The notes below the pieces were generated by a model. It was not told the DNA's origin, searched no databases, and saw only the letters and a list, made by a program, of their open reading frames with translations. The translations under genes and the position numbers were made by a program. A DNA stretch of 64,000 bases from Vibrio sp. 14G-20 (GTDB taxonomy: Bacteria; Pseudomonadota; Gammaproteobacteria; Enterobacterales; Vibrionaceae), in contig NZ_JAPHPW010000017.1 in the NCBI RefSeq assembly GCF_026241515.1, positions 37,632 to 101,631 on the forward strand, given 5' to 3'. Shown piece after piece: positions 10,217 through 18,319 of this stretch; position 1 is the first letter of the stretch; each line of letters opens with the position of its first letter.

Positions 10217-10630
10217 TTATTGACCCATCTGCAGCGTACGCAGCAGCATTTGTTTACTCGAGTCAGCAACCTGCACGTTTGTTTGGTACGCACGTGATGC
10301 CGAAATCATGTTTGCCATTTCTTCCATAACGTTCACGTTAGGCTTGTAGATATAGCCTTCGTTGTTCGCTAATGGGTGATCCGGGTTGTACTCCGCACTA
10401 AGCGGCTTATCGCTTTCAACAATACCTAATACTTTCACAGGCACAGTGTGACCACTGTTGCGTGCTTTATTTAACTCAGCGCCGAACACTGCGTGACGAG
10501 CCTTGTAAGTTTCTTCAGCAGAACTACTTACACTATCCGCGTTCGCAAGGTTACTCGAGGTCGTATTTAGACGAACAGATTCAGCACTCATCGCAGAACC
10601 AGTTACATTGAATACATTGAATAAACTCAT
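10217..10630 (-). CDS. flgC: Flagellar proximal rod protein FlgC
   Basis: FlgC is a proximal rod subunit. The 137-residue product contains the rod motif SVRLNTTSSNLANADSVSSSAEETYKA (about residues 18-44) and the C-terminal helix NVMEEMANMISASRAYQTNVQVADSSKQM. Length matches FlgC. It starts 4 bp after flgB, so the two are coupled, and flgD follows at 17 bp. Confidence 0.96.
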   Translation of the reverse strand: MSLFNVFNVTGSAMSAESVRLNTTSSNLANADSVSSSAEETYKARHAVFGAELNKARNSGHTVPVKVLGIVESDKPLSAEYNPDHPLANNEGYIYKPNVNVMEEMANMISASRAYQTNVQVADSSKQMLLRTLQMGQ

Positions 10631-10634
10631 CTAA

Positions 10635-11030
10635 TTATTCCCCTTTAATCGCTTTAGTTAAATTCTTGAACTTACTTCCTAAGAAGTCGAGAGAGGCTTG
10701 ATGCCTAATTTGGTTTTGCATGAAAAGGTTTCTTTCCAAATCCAAATCAACCGTGTTGCCATCTCCTGTATCAGGTTGTGTAGGAATTCGATACTTCGTT
10801 TCCCCGATCACCGTTGTTGAGGCAGAAATGTGCCGACCATCTGTACGGCTAAGACCAATACTTGCCCCAGAACTTGCCGCTTGCAGTGATTTCTTAAAGT
10901 CTAATCCTTTTGCTTTATACCCAGGCGTGTTGGCTTGCGCGATATTGGTGGAAAGCACCTCAGCGTTACGCTCACGTACACCAACCGTGTGTTGGTGAAT
11001 GCCCAAAGCATTGTCAAAAGAAATAGCCAT
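10635..11030 (-). CDS. flgB: Flagellar proximal rod protein FlgB
   Basis: FlgB is the first rod subunit above the MS ring and export gate. The 131-residue product has the rod motif VLSTNIAQANTPGYKAKGLDFKKSLQ (about residues 25-50) and the FlgB region NTVDLDLERNLFMQNQIRHQASLDFL. It is the first gene of flgBCDEFGHIJ, behind a sigma-54-like promoter at 11072-11087. Confidence 0.96.
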   Translation of the reverse strand: MAISFDNALGIHQHTVGVRERNAEVLSTNIAQANTPGYKAKGLDFKKSLQAASSGASIGLSRTDGRHISASTTVIGETKYRIPTQPDTGDGNTVDLDLERNLFMQNQIRHQASLDFLGSKFKNLTKAIKGE

Positions 11031-11071
11031 GTAAACCTCAACTCAAGAACTGACTGTTATGAGATAACCAA

Positions 11072-11087
11072 AGCAATATATATACCA
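11072..11087 (-). promoter_or_regulatory. Sigma-54-like promoter of flgBCDEFGHIJ
   Basis: Minus-strand sequence TGGTAT-ATATA-TTGCT has GG and GC 12 bp apart, the invariant RpoN spacing, although the -24 box is TGGTAT rather than TGGCAC. It is 42 bp upstream of flgB and downstream of the cheR terminator. It resembles the flgKL promoter closely in the spacer and -12 region. Confidence 0.75.
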
Positions 11088-11218
11088 ACTTTTAAAGCAA
11101 AGCGGGCTATCAATACTTTTACAGGTTACTCTTGGGTAAACTTGCAATATACAAGCCAAAAAATAGAGTAAATTGGAATGTCACTCTGACTTAAAGATAT
11201 AGCTTAAGCAGGAAAAAG

Positions 11219-11243
11219 AAAACCCAGCACTTGGCTGGGTTTT
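11219..11243 (-). terminator. Terminator downstream of cheVR
   Basis: AAAACCCAGC and GCTGGGTTTT form a perfect 10-bp stem around a 5-base loop. On the minus strand it is followed by CTTTTTCC. It separates cheV-cheR from the flgB operon. Confidence 0.85.
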
Positions 11244-11285
11244 AAATTTAGATGGTAACGTTACACCTAATATCGGTGCCGCTCG

Positions 11286-12113
11286 TTACTTTAATTTATA
11301 GATGATGCCTGGATTACAGCGAACCATTTCAAAACGATCCGTTAAGCCTGTTAACGATTCAGACGCACCCAATAGTAAGTAACCACCAGGATTCAGGCTA
11401 TTTGCCATCTGGTTAAGTACCTTTGACTTCATATCAGGCGAGAAATAAATAAGCACGTTACGACAGAAAATGATGTCGAACTTGCCTAACAATGCATAGC
11501 TGTCCATCAGGTTCTGAGGGCGGAAGTTCACCATGCGCTTGACGTTATCTTTCACTTTCATACGGCCATCGCCCGCATCTTCAAAGAAAGTACGACGACG
11601 TTCAGGAGAAAGCCCACGTCCCAATGCTAGGTTGTCGTAAGCGCCAGTGCGGCACATATCTAACATACTTGCTGAAATGTCAGTTGCGGTAATCGATACA
11701 TTTGGCAGCATACCTGGCTTACGAGCTTGAGTTTCAAGAATCGTCATTGCCATTGAGTACGCTTCTTGGCCTGAAGAGCTTGCCGCAGACCAAATCTTAA
11801 TAGGACGTTTATTTGCCGCTATTTCCGGTAGAAGCTTATCCGCAAGTACAGCAAACGGGTAAGTATCACGGAACCAAAGTGTCTCGTTCGTCGTCATGGC
11901 ATCGACAGCAGCCACACGCAGCTCACGGTTTCGGCCTGTTACTACATCTCTCAACAAATCAGATAACGAAGCTAACTTAAACTTCGTTACTAATGGGCTT
12001 AGACGACTGCGCACTAAGTACTGCTTGCTGTCACCTAATACAATGCCACATTGAGATTCTAAGAAACGGCTGAAATCGCGATACTCTTGATCACTTATTG
12101 TTATAGCAGTCAT
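11286..12113 (-). CDS. cheR: Chemotaxis protein methyltransferase CheR
   Basis: CheR methylates glutamates of chemoreceptors using SAM, setting receptor adaptation. The 275-residue protein has the N-terminal helical CheR domain (about 1-70). The SAM-binding catalytic domain includes IKIWSAASSSGQEAYSMAMTI (about residues 104-124) and FDIIFCRNVLIYFSPDMK. It ends SLTGLTDRFEMVRCNPGIIYK, also typical. It lies 11 bp after cheV. In vibrios this pair lies next to flgB rather than with the main che cluster. Confidence 0.97.
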   Translation of the reverse strand: MTAITISDQEYRDFSRFLESQCGIVLGDSKQYLVRSRLSPLVTKFKLASLSDLLRDVVTGRNRELRVAAVDAMTTNETLWFRDTYPFAVLADKLLPEIAANKRPIKIWSAASSSGQEAYSMAMTILETQARKPGMLPNVSITATDISASMLDMCRTGAYDNLALGRGLSPERRRTFFEDAGDGRMKVKDNVKRMVNFRPQNLMDSYALLGKFDIIFCRNVLIYFSPDMKSKVLNQMANSLNPGGYLLLGASESLTGLTDRFEMVRCNPGIIYKLK

Positions 12114-12124
12114 TAATGTCTCTT

Positions 12125-13051
12125 TTAGTTAGTTAACGCAGCTTTTACCGCTGCACCAAGCTCATCCGGGTTGAATTTAGCGATGAAGGAGTTAGCTCCA
12201 ACACGCTCAACCATGGCTTGGTTAAATACACCACTCAACGATGAGTGTAAAATTACGTATAAATCTTTAAGTTCGGCGTGACGACGAATCTCAGCAGTCA
12301 GCGTGTATCCATCCATTTCTGGCATTTCGATATCAGAAATCACCAATGAAATCTGATCGTAAATACTGCCTTCTGATGACATCTGCATCAGCTTCTCATA
12401 GGCTTCTTTACCATCCTTCACCGAGATAACTTCAAAACCAATCGACTCAATAGCACGCTGAACCTGCTTACGAGCAACGGTCGAGTCATCAGCAATCAAG
12501 ATGCGGCGAACCAGTTCTTTCTCTTGTTCTACTTTCGCAATATCTTCAGCAATCTTGCTGTCCATTGTTTCATCAACAGGAGAAATTTCTGCAAGGATCT
12601 TCTCAACATCAAGAATTTCTACCAATTCATTATCAATGTTGGTTACCGCTGTCAGGTAGTTAGCTCTACCTGCGCCATCTGGCGGCGGAAGAATCGATTC
12701 CCAGTGCATGTTAATAATGCGCTCTACTGAACTGACCAAGAAACCTTGAATGGTTCGGTTAAACTCAGAGATAACCACAAAACACTTTTCAACATCCGTT
12801 GTAGGACGGCCACCAATCGCTAAGCTCAAGTCGATCACAGAGATCGTTTGGCCACGAATGTGTGCTACACCTTTAACCAGTGGGTTCAAGTTTGGCATCT
12901 TTGTCAGCTTAGGGCATTGAAGCACTTCTTTTACTTTAAAGACATTAATGCCGTAACGCTGACGCCCCATTAGGCGAAAGGTTAGTAATTCTAATCGGTT
13001 TTGACCGACGAGTTGCGTACGCTGATTCACCGAATCAAGAATACCCGTCAT
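12125..13051 (-). CDS. cheV: Chemotaxis coupling protein CheV (CheW + receiver domains)
   Basis: CheV couples receptors to CheA, and a phosphorylatable receiver domain modulates it. The 308-residue protein has a CheW-like domain (about 20-160, with GVAHIRGQTISVIDLSLAIGG) and a C-terminal REC domain (about 183-305). The REC domain has acidic residues D188/D189 and the expected phospho-acceptor D240 in VISDIEMPEMDGYT. The start is supported by GGAGATGA just upstream. Its gene is divergent from flgA, with 77 bp between the two starts. Confidence 0.96.
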   Translation of the reverse strand: MTGILDSVNQRTQLVGQNRLELLTFRLMGRQRYGINVFKVKEVLQCPKLTKMPNLNPLVKGVAHIRGQTISVIDLSLAIGGRPTTDVEKCFVVISEFNRTIQGFLVSSVERIINMHWESILPPPDGAGRANYLTAVTNIDNELVEILDVEKILAEISPVDETMDSKIAEDIAKVEQEKELVRRILIADDSTVARKQVQRAIESIGFEVISVKDGKEAYEKLMQMSSEGSIYDQISLVISDIEMPEMDGYTLTAEIRRHAELKDLYVILHSSLSGVFNQAMVERVGANSFIAKFNPDELGAAVKAALTN

Positions 13052-13128
13052 GAGCTCATCTCCATATCAAACTTTTTTGTATAAAAAGTGTTAGTCTACT
13101 GCAGGCTACGAACCACCAGAGAAACGGA

Positions 13129-13875
13129 ATGACGTATTATAAAACAAATTTGCCACCTCTTTCCATAGCAATGTGTAGAGCTACTTTTAAAACTGTCGCT
13201 AAGTTTATCGGCATTTTATCAATATTGTTTAGTTTTTTTGTACAAGCTGCGACCCCAGAACAAATTGAGATGATTCAGTCTGCAGCGGAGCAACACATCC
13301 TTGATACCGTTGAACAGCCACGAGGCGGCGAACTCTTTGTTAATTCAGCAAATGTTGACTCAAGAATCAAAGCAACAAACTGCCCAGTGCCTTTAGAGAC
13401 CAGCGCCTCAACCACCACCAATACCCGCAGCAGTATTACGGTTTTAGTGCAATGTGTTCCTGATGAGTGGCGAGTTTATGTACCGGTACGTCTTTCTATG
13501 TCGGTGCCCCTTGTCACGACAACCAGAGCACTAGCGAGAGGCGAAATTGTCGGTCAATACGATGTGACCACCGCGATGATTTCTCTTAACAAGTTTCGTC
13601 GCCAAGGTTTCACAGCCCCAGAGCAAGTCGTCGGTGCCAAGGTTAAAAAGAACCTAAGACCGGGAGATGTTGTTGAAAGAGGTGATATCTGTGTCGTATG
13701 TCGAAACGAGAAGGTTATCATACAGGCAGTAAAAGGTGGCATGACCATTACCACCAAAGGAACTGCGCTTGCCGATGGATCTATGGGTGATCAAGTAAGA
13801 GTGAAAAATGATAAATCACAGCGTATAATTGAAGGGATTGTTACCAGCATGTCTGAAGTCACGGTTTACTTTTAA
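13129..13875 (+). CDS. flgA: Flagellar P-ring assembly chaperone FlgA
   Basis: FlgA is a periplasmic protein that helps FlgI assemble into the P-ring. The 248-residue precursor has a Sec-type signal with a long polar N-terminus (hydrophobic stretch about 25-41, ending FFVQA-A). An internal Met15 would give a shorter and more usual signal, but the purine-rich site before the first ATG favours the annotated start. The C-terminal SAF/FlgA domain has TTRALARGEIVGQYDVTT and KNLRPGDVVERGDICVV, ending RIIEGIVTSMSEVTVYF. It is divergent from cheV. Confidence 0.94.
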   Translation: MTYYKTNLPPLSIAMCRATFKTVAKFIGILSILFSFFVQAATPEQIEMIQSAAEQHILDTVEQPRGGELFVNSANVDSRIKATNCPVPLETSASTTTNTRSSITVLVQCVPDEWRVYVPVRLSMSVPLVTTTRALARGEIVGQYDVTTAMISLNKFRRQGFTAPEQVVGAKVKKNLRPGDVVERGDICVVCRNEKVIIQAVKGGMTITTKGTALADGSMGDQVRVKNDKSQRIIEGIVTSMSEVTVYF

Positions 13876-13986
13876 CGCTTTACTTCTAAATGGGTGGTAA
13901 TCATTAGTGATTTTACTCTCAATTCTAACGCTAAATATTACAGCTGCCGTGTTTTGTCCCTTTTCGACTATTGGGCTAAAAATTGC

Positions 13987-14013
13987 TAAAGTAATCGAAC
14001 CCTTGGTCGATAT
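13987..14013 (+). promoter_or_regulatory. Sigma-28 (FliA) promoter of flgMN
   Basis: TAAA, then 15 bp, then GTCGATAT closely matches the FliA consensus TAAA-N15-GCCGATAA. It ends 41 bp upstream of the flgM ATG. Sigma-28 control of the anti-sigma gene is a known feedback arrangement in vibrios. The match is read from sequence; use in vivo is inferred. Confidence 0.82.
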
Positions 14014-14054
14014 TGACTGTACAGGTTCCCATTTTTGAAGAAAAAGGCTTAACT

Positions 14055-14372
14055 ATGGCAGGCATCGATAATATTCGTTCAGGGCAAACCCTAACGACCA
14101 CTAACCGTTCAGCAGTGCGCTCTGATTCTAGTTCTGAGGCATCGCGCTCTGATGTATCAACTAAATCACCAGTAAGCAAAGATGCGGTTTCACTGAGCCA
14201 ACAAGGCAAAGCGATTGGTCAGCTCCATCAAGATATGGCTGCACAGCCAAGCTTTGATTCTGTGAAAGTAGCAGCGATCAAAGAAGCGATTTCGAACGGT
14301 TCATACACTGTCGATCCAGAAAAACTGGCAGACAACATGATCAAGTTCGAAGATGAATTAAAAGGTCTTTAA
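14055..14372 (+). CDS. flgM: Anti-sigma-28 factor FlgM
   Basis: FlgM binds FliA (sigma-28) and blocks late flagellar genes until it is exported through the finished hook. The 105-residue product starts MAGIDNIRSGQTLTTTNRS, has a disordered Ser-rich N-terminal half and ends VKVAAIKEAISNGSYTVDPEKLADNMIKFEDEL, the FliA-binding helix region. A longer in-frame reading from a TTG at 14013 is rejected because it would overlap the sigma-28 promoter, while the chosen ATG has AAAAAGG upstream. Followed by flgN 66 bp later. Confidence 0.93.
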   Translation: MAGIDNIRSGQTLTTTNRSAVRSDSSSEASRSDVSTKSPVSKDAVSLSQQGKAIGQLHQDMAAQPSFDSVKVAAIKEAISNGSYTVDPEKLADNMIKFEDELKGL

Positions 14373-14438
14373 GCCAGCACTCACTTTTGATTGAAGCGAT
14401 TGTCTTAAAGAACACGAGGTTATGAATAGGTTTACATT

Positions 14439-14864
14439 ATGGCGGCACTAGCAGATTTAGTTAATTTTCAACTTCAAAATGCCAAAGCCTTATCTGAATT
14501 ATTAAGTTCAGAGAAAACCGCTATTACGAGCCGACAATCAAACGATATTGAGCGAATTGCCAAAGACAAAGTGATCCTTGTTGAACAGCTAAGATCAACC
14601 GATCAACGAATCGCAGCCCATACCAACATATCAGAATTGACCGAGAATCCTGAACTCGCTCAGTTAGTTACAAAGATCCAGTCCATAGTGCACGATTGCC
14701 AGCAAGCGAACCTTGTGAATGGCGAAGCCTTGAATCGAGCACAGCTTAGCTTCAAAAAACTCAGCAATATGATGCAACAAAGCCACGGGAAAATTGGCAT
14801 GACCTACAATGCCGGTGGTCAAACGCATACTATCTCTACGTTGGGAACCAACGTAAAAGCCTAG
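14439..14864 (+). CDS. flgN: Flagellar export chaperone FlgN
   Basis: FlgN is the cytoplasmic chaperone for FlgK and FlgL, keeping them export-competent. The 141-residue protein is largely helical and has the FlgN family pattern: LVNFQLQNAKALSELLSSEKTAI near the start, then DKVILVEQLRSTDQRI, and a C-terminal NGEALNRAQLSFKKLSNMMQ region that would bind clients. Its position directly after flgM is the standard arrangement. FlgN proteins are poorly conserved, so the call rests on length, pattern and position together. Confidence 0.9.
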   Translation: MAALADLVNFQLQNAKALSELLSSEKTAITSRQSNDIERIAKDKVILVEQLRSTDQRIAAHTNISELTENPELAQLVTKIQSIVHDCQQANLVNGEALNRAQLSFKKLSNMMQQSHGKIGMTYNAGGQTHTISTLGTNVKA

Positions 14865-14906
14865 TTAAGTCTCCCTCTTCAGTAATACCCCTTATTAACC
14901 TTCTGC

Positions 14907-14930
14907 CTGTATCTGTATCTGTATCTGTAT
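14907..14930. repeat. CTGTAT hexanucleotide tandem repeat (4 copies)
   Basis: Four exact head-to-tail CTGTAT units lie in the non-coding gap 43 bp after flgN. Short tandem repeats can vary in copy number, but here no gene or promoter is visibly affected. Confidence 0.9.
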
Positions 14931-15006
14931 CCCAGACTATTCCTGTCGTTATCCCTTATCAAAACGTCTAATTCAGCCTTTGAGCGCCCTGACAAAATCG
15001 ATAAAT

Positions 15007-15042
15007 AAAAAGCGGCAAGTATCTTCATACTTGCCGCTTTTT
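15007..15042 (+). terminator. Bidirectional terminator between flgN and flgP
   Basis: A perfect 16-bp stem (AAAAAGCGGCAAGTAT and complement) around CTTC ends in T-runs on both strands. It serves flgMN on plus and flgOP on minus. Confidence 0.92.
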
Positions 15043-15128
15043 ATTCATATCAGTTATTGGTTGCCGATACGCCACCTGGAAAGCGAGTGGCAGCCAATAT
15101 CATTGAATATTCAATTCAAACACCGAAA

Positions 15129-15560
15129 TTAGAACAGAGTTTGCTGTCTCTTCTCAGGCACTGGTTGCACTTCACCGTAATCACGTAACTTATCCATCTT
15201 ACGAATATCGAGCTGAAGCTCTGTTACATAGCTATCACCCACAGGGTAACTGCGCACCACTTCTGCACCGCGGATTACACCATCAACCGCACCAGAAGTA
15301 CGTTCAGTACCAAGGCGTTGATCTTCAAGCTCTGCTCGACCACTCACACGCATACCATAGACTTGCTCTGCAAGTTCACGATAAGCATCAATCTTAGAGG
15401 CTCTCATCGCACGGATACGTCTTTCTTCGTCGTTACGACCTTTCTGCTCACTGATACTCGCGTAACCAACGGCAACCAAGAAGTCGTCTGCCCTCATATT
15501 TTGCAATGGCTGGCACCCAACAAGCAACAAAGCGGCGACAACAAATATTAACTTCTTCAT
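15129..15560 (-). CDS. flgP: Outer-membrane lipoprotein FlgP (LPP20 family)
   Basis: FlgP is an outer-membrane lipoprotein associated with the basal body of Vibrio flagella and needed for stable motility. The 143-residue precursor has a lipobox (LLLVGC, Cys at residue 16). The LPP20-like core includes VAVGYASISEQKGRNDEERRIRAMRASKIDAYRELAEQVYG. It lies 9 bp after flgO on the same strand. The family and position match the flgO-flgP pair described in Vibrio cholerae. Confidence 0.9.
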   Translation of the reverse strand: MKKLIFVVAALLLVGCQPLQNMRADDFLVAVGYASISEQKGRNDEERRIRAMRASKIDAYRELAEQVYGMRVSGRAELEDQRLGTERTSGAVDGVIRGAEVVRSYPVGDSYVTELQLDIRKMDKLRDYGEVQPVPEKRQQTLF

Positions 15561-15569
15561 CTCGAACTC

Positions 15570-16205
15570 CTAAGGGCGAAGAATAACGGTATAAGGCTGG
15601 GTCATCGTTGGGTCAGAACGAATGATAACGCCATCTTGAGTTCGAATACTGTTTAGAGTATCTAGGTCACGACCAATACGGTCTGCAGGCAAGAAGCCTT
15701 GTGCAGAAGCCACCACTATACGTGTTTGCATTCCAACCACACGAGCATTCACTAGAACACCACCTTCTTGACGGAGCATAGTGCCTGTCAGTACGTACTG
15801 TACGTCTTGCTCTTGAGCTAAGTCTTTCCAATCGCGGCTTAACGCGAAGTCACCTTGGTGAGTCACTTGGATAGAACCTGTCGTTTTAAAATCAACAACC
15901 TTGAAGCCACGACGTTGAAACTGATGAATGAAACCTTCTGATACCGAGTTTCCTAGCCAGTTAGTTGTGTCCATATGTTGCAAATCAACAAACGAAGTGA
16001 TCGCTATCGGAGTTCTTGCTGAGATACTCGTATTCGAAATGATCAGATCTTCGGTCATACTTTCCACGAAAAAATCCATGGTATGACGAGGGCTATCCAT
16101 CAACATAAACTGACTGCCTGAATATTCAGACTTACCGTTATAGATTGGCGAATAAGCGCATGAGGTCAATAACATGACACTCACTACTACGAGCCACTTT
16201 TTCAT
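15570..16205 (-). CDS. flgO: Flagellar outer-membrane protein FlgO
   Basis: FlgO is an outer-membrane flagellar protein paired with FlgP in vibrios. The start at 16205 is chosen because GGAGATAAGAGA lies just upstream and the protein then begins with a lipoprotein signal (MKKWLVVVSVMLLTSCAYSPI, Cys16). A start 39 bp further upstream would spoil this signal. The 211-residue product has the FlgO domain: IAITSFVDLQHMDTTNWLGNSVSEGFIHQFQRRGFKVVDF and VQYVLTGTMLRQEGGVLVNARVVG. The gene is divergent from flgT. Confidence 0.91.
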   Translation of the reverse strand: MKKWLVVVSVMLLTSCAYSPIYNGKSEYSGSQFMLMDSPRHTMDFFVESMTEDLIISNTSISARTPIAITSFVDLQHMDTTNWLGNSVSEGFIHQFQRRGFKVVDFKTTGSIQVTHQGDFALSRDWKDLAQEQDVQYVLTGTMLRQEGGVLVNARVVGMQTRIVVASAQGFLPADRIGRDLDTLNSIRTQDGVIIRSDPTMTQPYTVILRP

Positions 16206-16283
16206 TCTCTTATCTCCAGATAGTTTTAGTGCCACCTGTTCCAATATGTTCTCACCATTATTCTTTTCAATGGATTACAATGT

Positions 16284-16299
16284 TGGAACAGTCTTTGCT
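16284..16299 (+). promoter_or_regulatory. Candidate sigma-54 promoter of flgT
   Basis: TGGAAC-AGTCT-TTGCT has GG and GC 12 bp apart and a good -12 box, 98 bp upstream of flgT. The -24 box deviates at one position from TGGCAC. The position agrees with sigma-54 control of basal-body genes in vibrios. No equally good element is seen for flgO on the other strand. Confidence 0.6.
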
Positions 16300-16397
16300 T
16301 TTCATTAATGGTACAGATTAAGAAAAACGCACTTAAGTCAGCTTCAAGCTTATAGTTATTTGTTAAGCAATATTTATACCCAACTGGTAACGAATAG

Positions 16398-17531
16398 ATG
16401 AAAAAAATAATTTCTTACTTATTTTCAATAAGTTCACTGATAACCATAAGCTTCAGTGCTCATGCCTCTTGGTATGAAGTTACCGGTACCGCAGCCATCG
16501 TATCGACAGAAGAAAACGCAAGGATCCACGCCCTGGAAGACGCGGTTTACAAAGCTGTTCAGTTTTCAGGCGCTGATATAGGTAGTATATCCAACCTCAC
16601 GCCCTATCTGGATGCGAGCAAGAAAGAGTTCCAGTTTACCAACCACGAAGTTCGCTACATCTTGGTTGATAAAGAGAGAATACGCGGTGGCAATTTAATG
16701 ATCACCGCAAGGATAGACATCTACCCTTCGGCAAATGCTTGCCATGAGAGCCAATACAAAAAGACATTTTTGGTCGGCAATATTGATGTGACCTCGCCTC
16801 AACAAGCCGTGATGGGAAGAATCTATAACATCGGCGATGATTTCAGCCACGTGGTTGACAGGCAACTTGCGCAAGAATCTCGCAGCTTTGTGTCTGTCGG
16901 CACAACCAACTACGACATCGACAAGCGTCGACCTGAAGTGATCAAGATGATCGCTCAAGACACAGGCGCGCAGTACATCATCGGCGGCGACATTACCGAT
17001 TTAACCGCGACCATCGAATCTAAACTTTTGAAAGACGACGTTATCAACCGTCAGTTTGCACTAGAGATGCAAGTGTTTGACGGTAAAACAGGTCACCAAG
17101 TTTACAATCGTAGCTACCGTGAAGTAGCAAAATGGCCATTTGCCAAGACCAGTGAAGTCGATACACGCAGCGCGCGCTTCTGGGCATCCACTTACGGCAG
17201 CATGATGCTTCGCGTCAGCCGTAATATCATGTTGGACTTGGAATCAGAAGTATCATGTAAGATCACCCTTCCAGAGGTTGCTGCGGTCTACGGCAATACT
17301 GTGACCATTGATTTGGGCCGAATGCATGGTGTTCAACATGGTGACAAGCTGCAGCTGTGGCACACAGGTTCGTTTATCGACCAACGCGGCTTGCCACGAA
17401 ATAAGGTTTCTCAAAGCGACATTACCCTAACGGTTTCTCGCGTTTATGAAAACGAAGCGGAACTGACGATTGATCAACCAAGCCTTGCAGGAAGCATTCA
17501 AATTGGTGATGTGATGCAGAAAATCATGTAG
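16398..17531 (+). CDS. flgT: Flagellar H-ring protein FlgT
   Basis: FlgT builds the H-ring around the L/P rings of Vibrio flagella and helps anchor the sodium-driven motor's T-ring. The 377-residue precursor has a Sec signal (cleavage about residue 23, FSAHA-SW). The start of the mature protein, WYEVTGTAAIVSTEENARIHALEDAVYKAVQFSGADI, is the FlgT N-terminal domain. The middle has QYIIGGDITDLTA, and the C-terminal beta domain has LGRMHGVQHGDKLQLWHTG. It is divergent from flgO and ends at a strong terminator. Confidence 0.93.
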   Translation: MKKIISYLFSISSLITISFSAHASWYEVTGTAAIVSTEENARIHALEDAVYKAVQFSGADIGSISNLTPYLDASKKEFQFTNHEVRYILVDKERIRGGNLMITARIDIYPSANACHESQYKKTFLVGNIDVTSPQQAVMGRIYNIGDDFSHVVDRQLAQESRSFVSVGTTNYDIDKRRPEVIKMIAQDTGAQYIIGGDITDLTATIESKLLKDDVINRQFALEMQVFDGKTGHQVYNRSYREVAKWPFAKTSEVDTRSARFWASTYGSMMLRVSRNIMLDLESEVSCKITLPEVAAVYGNTVTIDLGRMHGVQHGDKLQLWHTGSFIDQRGLPRNKVSQSDITLTVSRVYENEAELTIDQPSLAGSIQIGDVMQKIM

Positions 17532-17560
17532 TTACCGACACTCTCGTCTCAGAGTTTCTA

Positions 17561-17598
17561 ATAAAGCCTTAGCACTTTTGTTAAGGCTTTATTTTTTT
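17561..17598 (+). terminator. Terminator downstream of flgT
   Basis: ATAAAGCCTTA and TAAGGCTTTAT form an 11-bp stem around a 10-base loop, followed by six more T residues. Confidence 0.88.
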
Positions 17599-17670
17599 CA
17601 TGATGATTAGTTTCGGTTTTAACGTATTTGTCGTAACCTTATTAATAACATAATCATCATTTAGCAAACT

Positions 17671-18177
17671 ATGAGCCAGAATAATCTAATTGGTGCTACC
17701 GGTTACCGCTTTATCTCGAAAGGTAAAACCGCTTTTAAGATCCACATTCATACACCCGAAGACACAGTACTACATAGGTCTGTCGGCTTTGTTCGTATGG
17801 GTGAAGATAAAGCACTGAAGAAAACCATTAAGTTAAGAGATGAGCTAGGCAGACAGCTTTGGGGTAAGTTCTGGCCCAAAGTCCTCAAAGAGCCCTATCT
17901 GATGACGCGCCTGCCTCATAGTCTAGAACCTAAAATTGTATTCAAGCCAAATCCAACTCAGAGTGATCCTGAACACCGCGACGAATGCTACATCGCTAAG
18001 TGGCGTGTATTCTCAGAAAACGGCGACTACAAATACAAAACTAAGGTGTGCTCCATCAGAAAGCACGGCCGACTTGCCGCTTATAGCCAAACCAAACGAG
18101 CACTGCTTGAAGCTCACAAAGATGTGATTGAGCTGCTTATCTTTATGGGGCGACTGAATAGCATCGACCTGAAATAG
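17671..18177 (+). CDS. Conserved hypothetical protein, possible AP2-like repeats
   Basis: I do not recognise this 168-residue protein. It is basic, with no signal peptide or membrane segment. Two stretches look alike in layout, each a run of beta strands followed by an amphipathic helix. The first is FKIHIHTPEDTVLHRSVGF... with helix ALKKTIKLRDELGRQLWG (about 22-66). The second is YIAKWRVFSENGDYKYKTKVCSI... with helix AAYSQTKRALLEAHKDVIELL (about 107-160). The layout resembles small AP2-type DNA-binding domains, but this is only a pattern impression. The ribosome site is weak. It stands alone between terminators, between the flagellar block and the pigment cluster. Confidence 0.75.
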   Translation: MSQNNLIGATGYRFISKGKTAFKIHIHTPEDTVLHRSVGFVRMGEDKALKKTIKLRDELGRQLWGKFWPKVLKEPYLMTRLPHSLEPKIVFKPNPTQSDPEHRDECYIAKWRVFSENGDYKYKTKVCSIRKHGRLAAYSQTKRALLEAHKDVIELLIFMGRLNSIDLK

Positions 18178-18235
18178 TATCAACCTCAGTAGAGCGAGTT
18201 AGCTGAGAATCAGCTTCCCATATTTACCAGATACA

Positions 18236-18260
18236 AAAACAGCCGCATTGCGGCTGTTTT
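18236..18260 (+). terminator. Bidirectional terminator at the left edge of the ape cluster
   Basis: AAAACAGCCGC-ATT-GCGGCTGTTTT is a perfect 11-bp stem with T-rich flanks on both strands. It serves the 168-residue gene on plus and the minus-strand ape arm. Confidence 0.9.
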
Positions 18261-18319
18261 GATTTATAGGCTATGTCATTACGGTGCTTTAGTGTGTTGC
18301 TACACCCTAAATCGACCAC

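Noticed and set aside
16206..16397. Sigma-54 promoter for flgO on the minus strand
   Set aside because: TGGAAC and TGGCAC occur there but without GC at the required distance.
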